Source: an uncultured Poribacteria bacterium (lineage in GTDB: Bacteria > Poribacteria > WGA-4E > WGA-3G). From it: 64,000 nucleotides of DNA. Positions 27,309 to 36,095 of the stretch are shown piece by piece. A program made the translations under genes and the position numbers. The notes beneath the pieces are model-generated. The model searched no databases. It was not told where the DNA came from and saw only the letters and a program-made list of their open reading frames with translations. The first letter of the stretch is position 1. Every line of letters starts with the position of its first letter. Location of the stretch: positions 3,886,481-3,950,480 of the forward strand of contig OY282383.1 of the NCBI GenBank assembly GCA_958295855.1, in the 5' to 3' direction.

Positions 27309-27468
27309 AAATGTGTCTAATTAGGGAAGAGACGCAAGACGTACTGCTCTAAGCACTGTCTGATGGAGTTTCTAATGACTGCAACGCGCAAGATGCTAAT
27401 TCGGAACAAGGCAGGCATAGCATGCTATGGGTTGCAACATATACATCCCTCACACCTAAAGGAAGATC

Positions 27469-28146
27469 GTGAATAACCGATATCAATGTTTTGGAAGAGA
27501 TCTCACAAGCGATTGCGCTCGGAAACTTATCCAAGAACTATTTGAAGGCCAGACCGTTCGTAGAAGAGAAATTGTGAATACCGTGTTTGAAGTGCATCAT
27601 AAACGTGGTGGAGGGAATTCAGGGGTTCGCCTGCATGTTATCAAATCAGCACTAAAGAGCATGAAAGAATCCGGAGTTGCGGAAAACGTTGAACTTGGTT
27701 TTTGGTATATCCTACAAAAAGCAAATCCCGAGCCTCATACTGAGTCACTTCAGTCTCCTAAAACCAAGGAAGAATTAGTTAATCCCGATTTAGATTCTAT
27801 AAAGACTATTGGTGCGGGTAAAAACTCAGTTTATCTCTACTATTATCCGACTTATCGGTCCTTTGCAGAATCCCAGGGAGAAACGGATTGGCCATGCAAG
27901 ATTGGTAAGAGTGAATCCATCGACCCAGCTATCAGAATTAATTCGCAAACGGCCACGGCACTTCCAGAAAATCCCGTAGTTGGGCTCATTATCCGAACAG
28001 ATTCGCCAGATACGATTGAGTGGGCGATACACGAATTCCTTGGCAACAAGCACATGCAGAATGCTCCCGGAAAAGAGTGGTTTATGACCCATCCCAACGA
28101 AGTGCAAGAAATTCACGAAAAAGTGCTAAAGATTCGCGAAACCTAG
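27469..28146 (+). CDS. GIY-YIG-like (T5orf172-type) nuclease with N-terminal helical domain
   Basis: GTG 27469 is preceded by AAAGGAAG. The 225-residue protein has a winged-helix-like front (REIVNTVFEVHHKRGGGNSG) and a back half with VYLYYYPTYRSF, CKIGKSESIDPAIRI, EWAIHEFLGNKHM and KEWFMTHPNEV. This order (YxY start, KIG, arginine, E-x-x-x-H-x-F, WF) is that of T5orf172/MUG113 proteins of the GIY-YIG nuclease superfamily. The methyltransferase starts 10 bases later, so the two probably form a restriction-modification operon. The nuclease role is inferred. Confidence 0.65.
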   Translation: MNNRYQCFGRDLTSDCARKLIQELFEGQTVRRREIVNTVFEVHHKRGGGNSGVRLHVIKSALKSMKESGVAENVELGFWYILQKANPEPHTESLQSPKTKEELVNPDLDSIKTIGAGKNSVYLYYYPTYRSFAESQGETDWPCKIGKSESIDPAIRINSQTATALPENPVVGLIIRTDSPDTIEWAIHEFLGNKHMQNAPGKEWFMTHPNEVQEIHEKVLKIRET

Positions 28147-28155
28147 TAAACTCCA

Positions 28156-29685
28156 ATGAATAAACTATACTTCGGCGACAACCTTGAAATCCTACGCGAG
28201 ATGGAAGACACACGCGTTCATCTCATCTGCACAGATCCGCCATTCAACAGCGGACGCGACTATAACGCCATCATCGGCGACTCCCTCGCACAGAAGAAAA
28301 CTTTCACCGATACCTGGACATGGGACACCGCCGCACAAGATGCCCGGGCGGATATTGAGCATCGCGCCTACACCAGCGATACTTACAAAGCACTTGATAA
28401 TTGCCTCAAGGGATACGACTTCGTTCTGCAAAACGCTGTGTCCGGGAGTCGGAGTGGAATGCGCGCGTACCTCGCGTTCATGGGCCCTCGCCTTGCTGAG
28501 ATGCACCGAGTACTCACCAAAAATGGAAGTATCTATTTGCACTGCGACCCAACTGCAAGTCATTATCTCAGAGGCGTGATGGATGCGATTTTTGGGGCAG
28601 ATAATTTTAGGCGAGAAATCATCTGGAATTTGAAGACAGCCTCAGACTATAAACGCCAAGTAAATGGATTTATACGAGGACATGATGTCATTCTCTATTA
28701 TACAAAAAGCACGGGGGCCTTCGTGTTTAACAAAATTTTCCAACCCCATAAACCGGAATATATTAGACGATTCAGGAAAGTTGACCCACACGGTCGGCAT
28801 TATCGGGATGACAGACCCAATAGCGCTCGCCAATATCTTGACAAAACAAGAGGTGTCGCGTTAACAGATGTCTGGTCAGACATAATGTCTTTCCAGCAAA
28901 ATGCAACCTCCACAGAACGTCTCGGCTATCCGACACAAAAACCTCGCTTCCTCTACGAACGTATGATAAAGACCTCCAGCAACAAAGGCGACATCGTGCT
29001 CGACCCCTTCTGCGGCAGCGGCACCACCATTGATGCCGCACACACCCTCAAACGGCAGTGGATCGGCATAGATATAACAATCCTCGCCTTGGATCCGATG
29101 CGGCAAAGATTGAAGGACCGGCACAAGTTAGAACCTTCTATAGATTACCAAATTGATGGCTATCCGACGAACATGCAGGAGGTTCGCAAACTCTTAAAAG
29201 AGGGTGACAAACGCAAGTATCACGACTTCTCGAATTGGGCGGTGACACGGTTTGGACTGAAACCGACAAAAGATGTCGGCGATGGCGGCCACGATGGTGT
29301 CTGGCGTATGACGTTATGGAGTCCGCAGGTAATGAAAGAGACGAATGCACGCATTCTCGCCGAGGTCAAAACCAGCAAACCTACCCTCCCGCAGGTGCGC
29401 GCCTTTTGCCAAGTCATGAACGAAAACAACGCAGCAATTGGCATCTTTATCACGCTTGAGCCTATCAGTGCTGGCATGCGCCAACAGGCGGAGAATATGG
29501 GCAGTTTTACACATAACGGGCGAAATTACCCGCGCCTCCAATTCTGGCAGATAGACGATACATACTTTGAAAACCCCGATTCCATTAACACCCACGTCCG
29601 ATTGCCAGTTGAGTGGAGAATCCGTCCAACCCGGAAGTCGAAGCGTCACTTTGACGCTCAACAGACAGGATTTCTGCGGGGATAG
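28156..29685 (+). CDS. DNA methyltransferase with C-terminal nuclease-like domain
   Basis: 509 residues. The front is a beta-class N6/N4 DNA methyltransferase: ICTDPPFNSG near residue 27 carries the catalytic DPPF, and LDPFCGSGTTIDAAH near 285 binds SAM. The central recognition region resembles that of the Mod copy at 3895 (shared DVWSDIMSFQQ). From about residue 375 the protein has a second domain: GDGGHDGVW, RILAEVKTSKPTLPQVRAF and GIFITLEP, which fits an Mrr-like or related restriction-endonuclease fold (D...E-x-K). Modification and cleavage may thus be joined in one chain, beside a separate GIY-YIG-like protein. Confidence 0.88.
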   Translation: MNKLYFGDNLEILREMEDTRVHLICTDPPFNSGRDYNAIIGDSLAQKKTFTDTWTWDTAAQDARADIEHRAYTSDTYKALDNCLKGYDFVLQNAVSGSRSGMRAYLAFMGPRLAEMHRVLTKNGSIYLHCDPTASHYLRGVMDAIFGADNFRREIIWNLKTASDYKRQVNGFIRGHDVILYYTKSTGAFVFNKIFQPHKPEYIRRFRKVDPHGRHYRDDRPNSARQYLDKTRGVALTDVWSDIMSFQQNATSTERLGYPTQKPRFLYERMIKTSSNKGDIVLDPFCGSGTTIDAAHTLKRQWIGIDITILALDPMRQRLKDRHKLEPSIDYQIDGYPTNMQEVRKLLKEGDKRKYHDFSNWAVTRFGLKPTKDVGDGGHDGVWRMTLWSPQVMKETNARILAEVKTSKPTLPQVRAFCQVMNENNAAIGIFITLEPISAGMRQQAENMGSFTHNGRNYPRLQFWQIDDTYFENPDSINTHVRLPVEWRIRPTRKSKRHFDAQQTGFLRG

Positions 29686-29752
29686 GCGGTGGCTTTGCTT
29701 CACCTCCTTCACGTTTTATGTTATACTTTGGCAAAAACAGGAGGGGGAATGC

Positions 29753-29962
29753 ATGATTACTCGAAAAGACATTCAAGCGGCTTGTGATGACATCGTGCGT
29801 GAATTCGCACCGATGCAGGTTATTCTCTTTGGCTCCTACGCCTATGGCACGCCCACAGAAGATTCAGATGTCTATGTGCTGGTGCGTTCCCCAGAAGAGA
29901 TTGCTGATCGCGTCTCCTACAACGACTGGTTTCTTTGGGACGCGATGCAGGTATGCCCTTAG
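29753..29962 (+). CDS. MNT-type nucleotidyltransferase, short or truncated
   Basis: ATG 29753 follows AGGAGGGGG. The 69 residues contain the nucleotidyltransferase signature ILFGSYAYGTPTEDSDVYVLV. The usual GSxxxG...SDxDL motif is kept except that the second metal-binding Asp is Tyr. Antitoxin-type MNT proteins are usually ~100 residues; this one stops soon after the motif (AMQVCP), so it may be truncated and inactive. A HEPN partner is not visible. A family H hairpin follows. Confidence 0.7.
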   Translation: MITRKDIQAACDDIVREFAPMQVILFGSYAYGTPTEDSDVYVLVRSPEEIADRVSYNDWFLWDAMQVCP

Positions 29963-30003
29963 GTGCGGCAAGGGGTTAGAGCAGAACGAAAACTCCGCCA
30001 AAA

Positions 30004-30047
30004 GCAAGTTGTGAGTGACTAGCGAGCAACTTTTTTACCTCTTACAT
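30004..30047 (+). repeat. Family H hairpin, possible terminator
   Basis: AAGTTG and CAACTT pair across a 15-base loop and are followed by TTTTACCTCTTACATTTC. It lies after the nucleotidyltransferase and before the next dioxygenase, and is a close copy of the hairpin that interrupts tnpB. Confidence 0.6.
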
Positions 30048-30069
30048 TTCAGAAAGGCAGGTTTAGGAT

Positions 30070-30885
30070 ATGCCCGCAACAACAGTAAACATCCCCAAAT
30101 TAGAAATTTCCCCGCAGGAACGCGCTGAAGGTAAACCTACGCCCGAAAGCGTTGATGCCGGTGCGCGCCTCTTACGCGAGACAGGATTAGTTGTCATCGA
30201 AAGTGTACTCCCGCGCGATTGGATAGCAGAGGTTAACGTCGCGATGCAAGCAGTGCTTGATAGGGAAGAAGCAGATGTCCCAAACGGCGAGCACCCGCTG
30301 CTAAAAATGCCGTTTATGGATGCGCGCATCATCGATAACCCTTTTTCAATGCAGATTCTAAAAGCGGCGATGGGGGAAAAGATTTTCGCGTATCTGCCCT
30401 ACGGATGCAACAGCACCGTCCCTGGCTCCGAGACACAATGGATTCACCGAGATTCGGGGCAACTTTTCCCGGAACTGCCCTTCGCGCTGCCCGTTTCAAC
30501 AATCGTGGTTAACATCCCGCTCGTCGATTTTACGGTGGAAAACGGTGCAACAGAGGTGTGGCCCGGCTCGCACCTGATCGTTGATGACGCGGCAGTGCGC
30601 AATACTCCCTATAATGTCTGTGATGAGGCGCGCGCGGCGCAACTTCCCTCTTTTCAGTTAGTGATGCCGGCAGGTTCCGTCGTGGTACGGGATATGCGGT
30701 GCTGGCACCGGGCAATGCCGAACCGGTCGCAGACTATCCGCCACATGCTTGCCCTCGTCTATTTTCGGCGGATTCATCATTTTCCCGATGCCCCGACAAT
30801 CTTTGGCACACGGGTTTCAGAAGAAATATGGGCAAACATGTCCGAGGCAACACAAGAGATGTACCGGTTTCAGGCACATGATTAA
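30070..30885 (+). CDS. Phytanoyl-CoA dioxygenase family protein (5 of 5)
   Basis: 271 residues. TQWIHRDSGQLFPE gives the HxD pair (H-R-D), FTVENGATEVWPGSH the central signature, and RDMRCWHRAMPNRSQTIRHM the distal His and Arg. It differs from the other four paralogues in having a longer front (ERAEGKPTPESVDAGARLL in part). It is followed 25 bases later by a beta-propeller hydrolase-like gene, likely in one operon. AGAAAGG precedes the ATG at a longer than usual distance. Confidence 0.88.
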   Translation: MPATTVNIPKLEISPQERAEGKPTPESVDAGARLLRETGLVVIESVLPRDWIAEVNVAMQAVLDREEADVPNGEHPLLKMPFMDARIIDNPFSMQILKAAMGEKIFAYLPYGCNSTVPGSETQWIHRDSGQLFPELPFALPVSTIVVNIPLVDFTVENGATEVWPGSHLIVDDAAVRNTPYNVCDEARAAQLPSFQLVMPAGSVVVRDMRCWHRAMPNRSQTIRHMLALVYFRRIHHFPDAPTIFGTRVSEEIWANMSEATQEMYRFQAHD

Positions 30886-30910
30886 GAAACGATAAAACGG
30901 GAGGAAAAAT

Positions 30911-31804
30911 ATGAAACGCACCCTGCTTATTCATCCAGATATACCTAAACTTGATCGGGAACACGGCTTCTCGAATATCAATGGGCCGTCGCTCGTCTGC
31001 GTGCCGGAGTGGGTAGACAACCCGTTAGGTAAATACTACCTATACTTCGCGCACCATCGCGGTGCCTATATCCGTTTGGCTTACGCGGATGCAATTGAGG
31101 GACCTTATACCGTCTATCGCCCTGGTGCTTTGCATCGCGACAATACCGTCTTTCAGGGACGCGACCACATTGCTTCGCCGGATGTCCACATAGACGAAGA
31201 GAACCGCCGCTTCTTTATGTATTTTCACGGAAACTACGGTGGGGGGCAGGCAAGTTGTTGGGCAACCTCTACCGAAGGTGTGAATTACACGGCCTCGGAT
31301 ACATTGGATAAACGAAACGGTGCCTATTTACGTGTCTTTTGGTGGAAAGGACATCCCTATGCAACATATCACGGCTGGGTGAGCCGCGCTGAAACACCGG
31401 AATGGACAGCACCTTTCATTCAACGAGACACGCCGCTCTTTCCGCGCAAGTCACCTGAAGACAACACCGGTTTCCCGCGCCACACGGCAAACCTCCTTGA
31501 AGGCAACACCTTGAGCGTTTATTACTCACTGTATGGCGATAGCCCGGAGTGCATCCGAAAAAGTACTGTACAGCTAACAGATGATTGGAATGACTGGCAT
31601 CCGGCTGCACCGATGGAGGTTATCGCGCCGAAATACGATTTTGAGGGTGTGAATCTGCCGATTAGGCCGTCAACAGGTGGGTTAGATCGGGAGCGCGTGC
31701 ATGAACTCCGCGACCCGGCTATCTATTGTGAGGATGGGAAAACATGGATGCTCTATTCTGTTGCAGGCGAACAGGGCATTGCAATTATGCAACTAACCGC
31801 CTAA
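30911..31804 (+). CDS. GH43/GH130-like five-bladed beta-propeller protein
   Basis: 297 residues without signal peptide. Repeated blade segments are visible: GKYYLYFAHHRGAYIRLAYA, HIASPDVHIDEENRRFFMYF, and HELRDPAIYCEDGKTWMLYS; the last with RDP, the first with NGPS and the SPD step resemble glycoside hydrolase family 43/130-like folds. Whether it is an active glycosidase cannot be decided from the sequence. GGGAGG precedes the ATG. Confidence 0.7.
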   Translation: MKRTLLIHPDIPKLDREHGFSNINGPSLVCVPEWVDNPLGKYYLYFAHHRGAYIRLAYADAIEGPYTVYRPGALHRDNTVFQGRDHIASPDVHIDEENRRFFMYFHGNYGGGQASCWATSTEGVNYTASDTLDKRNGAYLRVFWWKGHPYATYHGWVSRAETPEWTAPFIQRDTPLFPRKSPEDNTGFPRHTANLLEGNTLSVYYSLYGDSPECIRKSTVQLTDDWNDWHPAAPMEVIAPKYDFEGVNLPIRPSTGGLDRERVHELRDPAIYCEDGKTWMLYSVAGEQGIAIMQLTA

Positions 31805-31973
31805 CCGATTTTGATGTGCCTGATACAAGCAAACTTTGGGGGAGGTTTTCCTAAGGGATTGGAAGGTATGTGAAATCCATTGTTGTCAGATTCTGCAATG
31901 CGTTCAAAATATCACTGCCCGATGTTATCCCCAACTTTTTCCTTTTTCACAGCGGACAGTCAATTACTGATTT

Positions 31974-32192
31974 CTAAAAACGCTTCTCAATGAGTCTTCC
32001 AAGAAAAAAGAGTAAAATGCCAAGCGTCAAAAAGCCCATTTCAACGCCCATCGCTTTGGCTTCGCTGTATCCGTAGGGATTGGCACATCCTAAGTAGAGC
32101 CCCGCACCTAAACATGCAATGCCCATCAATTCCAAAGTTTTCCCAATATAATACACAAATTCTCCAATATTGTATGGTAGTGTTTTATGCAT
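31974..32192 (-). CDS. Small membrane protein, 72 aa
   Basis: Two hydrophobic helices (MGIACLGAGLYLGCA and GFLTLGILLFFLGRLI) flank a short loop with YGYSEAKAM, and a basic tail EKRF ends the protein. Not recognised. The ATG is directly after a GCGAGG/CCTCGC hairpin (32197-32216) and no ribosome site is seen, so the exact start is uncertain. Confidence 0.55.
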   Translation of the reverse strand: MHKTLPYNIGEFVYYIGKTLELMGIACLGAGLYLGCANPYGYSEAKAMGVEMGFLTLGILLFFLGRLIEKRF

Positions 32193-32196
32193 GGTG

Positions 32197-32216
32197 GCGA
32201 GGCCCGGAGACCTCGC
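32197..32216. repeat. Hairpin GCGAGG...CCTCGC at a start codon
   Basis: A 6-bp perfect stem with an 8-base loop whose arm ends four bases before the ATG of the small membrane protein gene on the minus strand. In an mRNA it would cover the ribosome entry region. Confidence 0.5.
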
Positions 32217-32272
32217 ACAACAATGAAAGACTAGTACCTTGTCCCGTTATTCATTTCGGAATGAACATAGCA

Positions 32273-32983
32273 CTAGTAAAGGCTTTTGATGCGTCCCCAC
32301 TGTATCAATTTTTGCTGCGTATTCGGTTCAATTTTCGCTGTGAAAACCAGATCAGGAAGCATTTCGTCAGCCTCAGTATAACCTTGGGGTGCCCAGGCGA
32401 TTTTATGTTGCAAACGGCCGCCATCAACGTCGTTATAGGCGATAATGAACCCGACGCTATTGCCCTTCTTGGCGAGGTTGTCAAGCCGGAAGCTTAATTC
32501 ACACGTTTGCCCATTGCTTCCCCAAGCAACCCGTGTCAAGGGCGGTTTCAGCTCGCTTGTCTCTTTCCCAATCGGGATTGTATAACGGTAGAGTTCCTCC
32601 TTTCGGCCCGTGTGGTGCGGGTCGATGTAGAGGATCAGATGATCCTCGCGGAGGAGTTTGGTTTGACGCGTTTCAAGCTGATCGTCCGCCAGTTTAATAG
32701 CGATATAAAGGAATCCACCCCGCCAGACTGCTGCGAAGGAGCCTGTAAAATCAGGGGATTCTGGCCACCGCTGCCCGTTCATCAACTCCTGTTCCAGTTT
32801 GCCGGGTAGCGCGGCTTCCCAAACAGGATCGTCGAGATAGCCGTCTACGATAGGGGCAACTGAGACGAGTTCTGCATTATATTGGAAATTTTGAAGGCCT
32901 CCGCCAGTGAGATGTCCTAAAGCATAAGACACGGCTGTCAGCAGCAGGATGCTTGTCAAAATAATCTGTTTGTTAGCGTTCAT
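32273..32983 (-). CDS. Secreted CBM9-like (DOMON-type) sugar-binding protein
   Basis: 236 residues with a Sec signal (ILTSILLLTAVSYALG). The body matches the carbohydrate-binding family 9-like fold: VDGYLDDPVWEAA, FAAVWRGGFLYIAIKLADD, HLILYIDPHHTG, and WGSNGQTCELSFRLDNL. The carboxy end QQKLIQWGRIKSLY resembles the KL..TW..IK tail of the LamG protein at 15160. No catalytic part is visible. GGAGGGACG precedes the ATG. Confidence 0.8.
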   Translation of the reverse strand: MNANKQIILTSILLLTAVSYALGHLTGGGLQNFQYNAELVSVAPIVDGYLDDPVWEAALPGKLEQELMNGQRWPESPDFTGSFAAVWRGGFLYIAIKLADDQLETRQTKLLREDHLILYIDPHHTGRKEELYRYTIPIGKETSELKPPLTRVAWGSNGQTCELSFRLDNLAKKGNSVGFIIAYNDVDGGRLQHKIAWAPQGYTEADEMLPDLVFTAKIEPNTQQKLIQWGRIKSLY

Positions 32984-33167
32984 CCGTCCCTCCTTTTTGG
33001 GATTTCCTTAAAAGGATAGTCCATAGGGGAAAATCTTTTCTATTTTTGATTATATCTGTTTGTACTCGTTTGCTTAAAAGTATACCTTAAAAAACTGTTG
33101 TTTATCAAGGAAAAATTATCAGCGGTGGAATTTAAACGCCCATTTTAAGAATTCTTTGCAATTTCAG

Positions 33168-33196
33168 TTGAAATTTATCAAAAAATCTGGTATACT
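33168..33196 (+). promoter_or_regulatory. Sigma-70 promoter for ftsH
   Basis: TTGAAA at 33168-33173, a 17-base spacer and TATACT at 33191-33196, about 65 bases before the GTG start of ftsH. Confidence 0.65.
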
Positions 33197-33260
33197 TTAA
33201 AATAGGTTTTAAAATCGCATTTTCGTCTGAGCTCAGATCTTAACAGAGAGGCAATTGGTT

Positions 33261-35180
33261 GTGAATAAGAATACAAAAAATATGTTGATTTGGTGGGTGA
33301 TTTTGGGAACTATCGCTGTGGTTACCATCTACCAATTAATCAACCGGAGAGACCAGGTTTATCAACTGGAAACATCTAATTTTCATGAATATATAAGGCA
33401 AGGTCCTGACTTATTTGAGGGGTATCTGGTATTGGATGAAGAGTGGATTGAGGGAAAATTTTACGAAAAGGTAGCGCAAGAAGAAATCGAACCCGAACTT
33501 GCGGCTCGCGCAACAATGGAGGGAAGAAAACCCCAGTTTCCGCCAGATTGGAAAGGTGATTTTAAAGCGAGCCGCGATCCGAACGATGATTATGGTATTC
33601 AGGCGAAACTCGACGAATACCAGATTCCGTATAATGCAAAGCCGCCCTCTAATTTCCCTCAATGGTTGCAAGTTTTCGGTGTAACTGTGGTGCCTTTGCT
33701 CATCTTCTTAGGCTTGATGATTTTCCTGTCTCGGCAGATGCAAGGGAGCGGCAACCGCGCGCTCTCTTTTGGAAAAAGTCGCGCCCGGCTCCATTCGGAG
33801 AATCAAACCAAAGTGACTTTTGAAGATGTCGCTGGCGTTGATGAAGCAAAAGAAGCACTTGAGGAAGTCATCCAATTCCTCAAAGCCCCCAAGAAATTCG
33901 AGCGCCTCGGCGGCACCATCCCCAAAGGGGTATTGTTAGTGGGCCCGCCTGGCACAGGAAAAACGATGCTCGCCCAAGCTGTTGCCGGGGAAGCCGATGT
34001 TCCCTTTTACAGCATAAGCGGCTCCGATTTTGTTGAAATGTTTGTCGGTGTGGGTGCTTCACGAGTGCGTGACCTGTTTGAGACAGGTAAGAAAAATGCA
34101 CCTTGTATCATCTTTATTGATGAACTGGACGCTGTCGGACGCCACCGCGGCGCAGGCATCGGCGGGGGCCATGATGAGCGTGAGCAAACTTTAAATCAGC
34201 TGCTCGTTGAAATGCAGGGGTTTGAAGCATCTGAAGGCGTTATTCTCATCGCGGCAACAAATCGTCCCGATGTGCTTGACCCGGCGTTGCTGCGCCCCGG
34301 AAGATTCGACCGGCAAATTATCGTCGATTTACCGGATGTACGCGGCAGAAAAGCAATTCTTGCGGTTCACACAAAACAGCCCTATAAACTTTCTGAGGAT
34401 GTCAACTTGGAGATATTAGCGAGGGCAACACCGGGTTTTTCTGGGGCAGACCTGAAAAATATGGCGAACGAAGCGGCACTGCTCGCAGCCAGACGCGACA
34501 AAGAGCACATCGACATGAATTGCTTTGATGAAGCCAAGGACCGCGTGCTGATGGGCCCCGAACGCCGCAGCCTTGTTATTAGTGCGGATGAAAGACGGAT
34601 TACTGCCTATCACGAAGCAGGACATGCCCTCATGTTGCATTTCGTGCCAGAAAGTGACCCAAACTATAAATGCACGATTGTACCGCGCGGCAGAGCACTT
34701 GGTGTCACTGCCAAACTGCCGCTTGAAGAACGGCACAACATGAGTAAGAAGGGGCTCCTCGCCCATATTATCTTTGCTCTCGGCGGTCGCGTTGCTGAGG
34801 AAATCATCTTCGGGGAACAGACAACTGGGGCTCAGAACGATTTTGAGCAGGCAACCAGCCTTGCACGCCGAATGGTGACGCAATGGGGTATGAGCCCCAT
34901 GGGCCCACTCACCTTTGGAAGAAGAGACGAGCAAGTCTTCCTCGGCAAGGAACTAGCTGTTCACCAGGATTACAGTGAGCAAACCGCCATCGCAATTGAC
35001 AAAGCGGTTAACGACATCGTGATGGATTGTTACCAACAGGCGCGGGATATTTTAGACACAAACCTTGATGGCTTGAAACGGCTTGCGGACGCGCTGTTAG
35101 AACGCGAAACACTTATCACTGAAGAAATTGAGGAAATCCTCGGCCCCCGGCCAGAGTTGCCTGCCAAACCTTTCGCATGA
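33261..35180 (+). CDS. ftsH: ATP-dependent zinc metalloprotease FtsH
   Basis: GTG 33261 with GAGAGG nine bases upstream is preferred over TTG 33255. The ~639-residue protein has a first membrane helix (residues ~9-26), a short periplasmic region, a second helix (~133-153), an AAA ATPase domain with Walker A GPPGTGKT (~228-235), Walker B IIFIDELDAVGR, the second region of homology (NRPDVLDPALLRPGRFDR), and the zinc protease site HEAGH (~451-455). FtsH degrades unstable membrane and regulatory proteins. It overlaps folP by four bases (ATGA), an order also found in Escherichia coli (ftsH-folP). Confidence 0.98.
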   Translation: MNKNTKNMLIWWVILGTIAVVTIYQLINRRDQVYQLETSNFHEYIRQGPDLFEGYLVLDEEWIEGKFYEKVAQEEIEPELAARATMEGRKPQFPPDWKGDFKASRDPNDDYGIQAKLDEYQIPYNAKPPSNFPQWLQVFGVTVVPLLIFLGLMIFLSRQMQGSGNRALSFGKSRARLHSENQTKVTFEDVAGVDEAKEALEEVIQFLKAPKKFERLGGTIPKGVLLVGPPGTGKTMLAQAVAGEADVPFYSISGSDFVEMFVGVGASRVRDLFETGKKNAPCIIFIDELDAVGRHRGAGIGGGHDEREQTLNQLLVEMQGFEASEGVILIAATNRPDVLDPALLRPGRFDRQIIVDLPDVRGRKAILAVHTKQPYKLSEDVNLEILARATPGFSGADLKNMANEAALLAARRDKEHIDMNCFDEAKDRVLMGPERRSLVISADERRITAYHEAGHALMLHFVPESDPNYKCTIVPRGRALGVTAKLPLEERHNMSKKGLLAHIIFALGGRVAEEIIFGEQTTGAQNDFEQATSLARRMVTQWGMSPMGPLTFGRRDEQVFLGKELAVHQDYSEQTAIAIDKAVNDIVMDCYQQARDILDTNLDGLKRLADALLERETLITEEIEEILGPRPELPAKPFA

Positions 35181-36040
35181 CAGGCATGTTCCCCGCAAAG
35201 CGGGGTAATACCTTTCAGTGCCGCGGTAAACAGCTCTCTTTTGGCGAGGTCACCCATATTATGGGCATCTTAAATGTCACCCCCGACTCTTTTTCTGATG
35301 GGGGGGACTTCTTGGATGTTCACGCCGCTGTCGCCCATGCCAAACAGATGGTAGCCGCAGGGGCAACTATCATTGATGTGGGGGGCGAGTCCTCTCGTCC
35401 GGGGGCGATGCCTGTGTCGACGGCTCAGGAATTGTCTCGCGTGTCGCCAGTTATCAGTGCCCTAGTCTCCGACGCTGTTGGCGCGCTCATCTCGGTTGAT
35501 ACGTATAAAGCGCAGGTGGCTCGGCACGCCCTTGAAGCGGGAGCGCACCTCGTCAACGACATCACGGCACTTCAAGGCGACGCAGAAATGGCAACAGTCG
35601 TAGCGGAAATGGAAGCGGGAGTAGTTTTGATGCACATGAAAGGGACACCGCGTACTATGCAACGCACACCGCAGTATGACGATGTCGTTGGCGAGATTTG
35701 CACGTGGCTTCAGCAAAGGATTCAGGCGGCTGAAGCGCAAGGCATCGCCCCTGAACGCGTTATTATTGACCCGGGAATTGGTTTTGGCAAAACGACGAAA
35801 CATAACCTAGAGATTTTAAAACGCCTTGAAGAATATCGAGGGTTAAACAAACCAATACTTGTGGGCACTTCCCGGAAGTCCTTTATCGGAAACGTGTTAG
35901 ATCTTCCGGTCACTGAAAGGGTTGAAGGTAGCGTTGCAACGGTGTGCTGGGCAATCATCCACGGTGCGGATATTGTGCGCGTTCATGATGTGCAGGCAAC
36001 CGTACGCGCAGCGCGAATGATAGATGCCCTTTATAGGTAA
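35177..36040 (+). CDS. folP: Dihydropteroate synthase with a palindromic-repeat peptide at its N-terminus
   Basis: 287 residues. All family motifs are present: MGILNVTPDSFSDGGDF, IDVGGESSRPGA, VNDITAL, DPGIGFGKTTKHNLEIL and GTSRKSFIG. The enzyme joins dihydropterin pyrophosphate and p-aminobenzoate in folate synthesis. Residues 4-12 (MFPAKRGNT) are encoded by a family A palindrome, so the segment before the barrel is partly repeat-derived. The start overlaps the ftsH stop, so translation is probably coupled. Confidence 0.97.
   Translation: MTGMFPAKRGNTFQCRGKQLSFGEVTHIMGILNVTPDSFSDGGDFLDVHAAVAHAKQMVAAGATIIDVGGESSRPGAMPVSTAQELSRVSPVISALVSDAVGALISVDTYKAQVARHALEAGAHLVNDITALQGDAEMATVVAEMEAGVVLMHMKGTPRTMQRTPQYDDVVGEICTWLQQRIQAAEAQGIAPERVIIDPGIGFGKTTKHNLEILKRLEEYRGLNKPILVGTSRKSFIGNVLDLPVTERVEGSVATVCWAIIHGADIVRVHDVQATVRAARMIDALYR
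35191..35205. repeat. Family A palindrome inside folP
   Basis: CCCCGCAAAGCGGGG followed by TAATACC, translated as FPAKRGNT in frame near the N-terminus of dihydropteroate synthase. Confidence 0.9.
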
Positions 36041-36095
36041 GGTGCCTTTATAGATAAGACGAAAGGGCCCCTCAAAAACCGACTGGCTTCTTTTC

